Below are positions 63,815-64,000 of a stretch of DNA of 64,000 bases, piece after piece (the stretch's first letter is position 1; every line of letters starts with the position of its first letter). The notes under the pieces were generated by a model that saw only the letters and a list, made by a program, of their open reading frames with translations, did not search any database and was not told the origin of the DNA. The stretch lies in NCBI RefSeq assembly GCF_000735605.1, contig NZ_JPKG01000006.1, forward strand, positions 1 to 64,000. The letters are read 5' to 3'. This DNA is from Allobosea sp. LC85 (lineage in GTDB: Bacteria > Pseudomonadota > Alphaproteobacteria > Rhizobiales > Beijerinckiaceae). The position numbers and the translations under genes are program-made.

Positions 63815-64000
63815 ATGTCTGCTGCGTTCGACAGATTCGTTTCCCGCACCGATGGCGCGATAAGCTCCACCGGTGAGGCGCGCGATTTCTTCGCACTCCT
63901 GAAGCCACGGGTGATGTTCCTTGTCGTCGTCACGGCGCTTGGCGGCATGGCGACGGCCCCCGGCACGATTCACCCCGTGATCGGCCTCGCCTCGCTGCTT
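63815..64000 (+). CDS. ctaB: Protohaem IX farnesyltransferase (haem O synthase), N-terminal part
   Basis: 62 residues visible before the window ends: [20 protein letters not shown], then [36 protein letters not shown] is the conserved first helix of CtaB/CyoE, which makes haem O from haem B for aa3 oxidase. It lies 144 bases after coxA, the classic coxB-coxA-ctaB order. The rest is outside the window. Confidence 0.92.
   Translation, partial: MSAAFDRFVSRTDGAISSTGEARDFFALLKPRVMFLVVVTALGGMATAPGTIHPVIGLASLL

Noticed and set aside
61895-63973. 692-residue minus-strand ORF
   Set aside because: Antisense of coxA; its product is rich in His, Arg, Asp and Glu with no domain.

Overview
This GC-rich window looks like chromosome of an alphaproteobacterium of the order Hyphomicrobiales (Rhizobiales); a Bosea-like genus is my guess from gene content and is not proven. 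The pointers are a CcrM-type GANTC methyltransferase, a tRNA-His with A73 and no encoded G-1, split b/b' ATP synthase subunits, an IalB-family protein, a PdhS/PleC/DivJ-like kinase, two phasins and a perfect GTTC-N7-GTTC LexA box. Most of the window is vertically inherited housekeeping DNA. The only mobile-element trace is the tail of an IS5-like transposase at the left edge.

Layout. 1-1.5 kb: transposase tail, a small exported protein and tRNA-His. 1.6-3.1 kb: two phasins (polyhydroxybutyrate granules). 3.3-6.2 kb: multi-PAS histidine kinase. 6.3-6.5 kb: a decayed small gene. 6.6-13.3 kb: M23 envelope peptidase, MgtE, acyl-CoA dehydrogenase, GST and a DMT exporter. 13.4-18.1 kb: a LysR-tctBAC tripartite transporter followed by an AllA-type ureidoglycolate lyase. 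18.8-22.05 kb: a compact URC1-URC4-upp operon, the alternative pyrimidine (uracil) catabolic route, with a terminator-like hairpin in its leader. 22.6-25.8 kb: glyQS. 26-31.7 kb: two small Tyr/Arg-rich exported proteins, a TrmN6-like methylase, DUF2007, polyprenyl diphosphate synthase, IspE and a TPR protein. 32-37.4 kb: ETF-ubiquinone oxidoreductase, an unusual family-4-like UDG and cyanide-insensitive bd oxidase (cydAB/cioAB). 37.5-45.2 kb: a zinc metallopeptidase bracketed by inverted repeat copies, a glycosyltransferase-like protein, an SplB-like radical SAM protein next to the LexA box, rnhB, ccrM, mutY, a COQ7-type hydroxylase, a GNAT protein and DciA (DUF721). 45.3-52.3 kb: DsbA-like protein, SMC, and the ATP synthase Fo operon atpI-B-E-F'-F. 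52.3-54.5 kb: a hydrolase and an L,D-transpeptidase. 54.6-59.4 kb: a complete glycine cleavage operon gcvT-H-PA-PB behind a tandem glycine riboswitch. 59.5-60.6 kb: IalB-family protein plus lipoprotein. 61-64 kb: coxB-coxA-ctaB (cytochrome c oxidase; ctaB runs off the edge).

Common themes are quinone-linked energy metabolism (polyprenyl synthase, COQ7, ETF-QO, bd oxidase, cytochrome oxidase, ATP synthase), one-carbon and nitrogen catabolism (glycine cleavage, uracil, ureidoglycolate), and genome maintenance with cell-cycle control (CcrM, SMC, MutY, UDG, RNase HII, DciA, PdhS-like kinase). The most informative non-coding signals are the LexA box, CtrA-like TTAA/TTAG-N7 motifs ahead of both ccrM and the PAS kinase, the URC leader terminator, and dispersed palindromes that supply the stop codons of the genes they abut.
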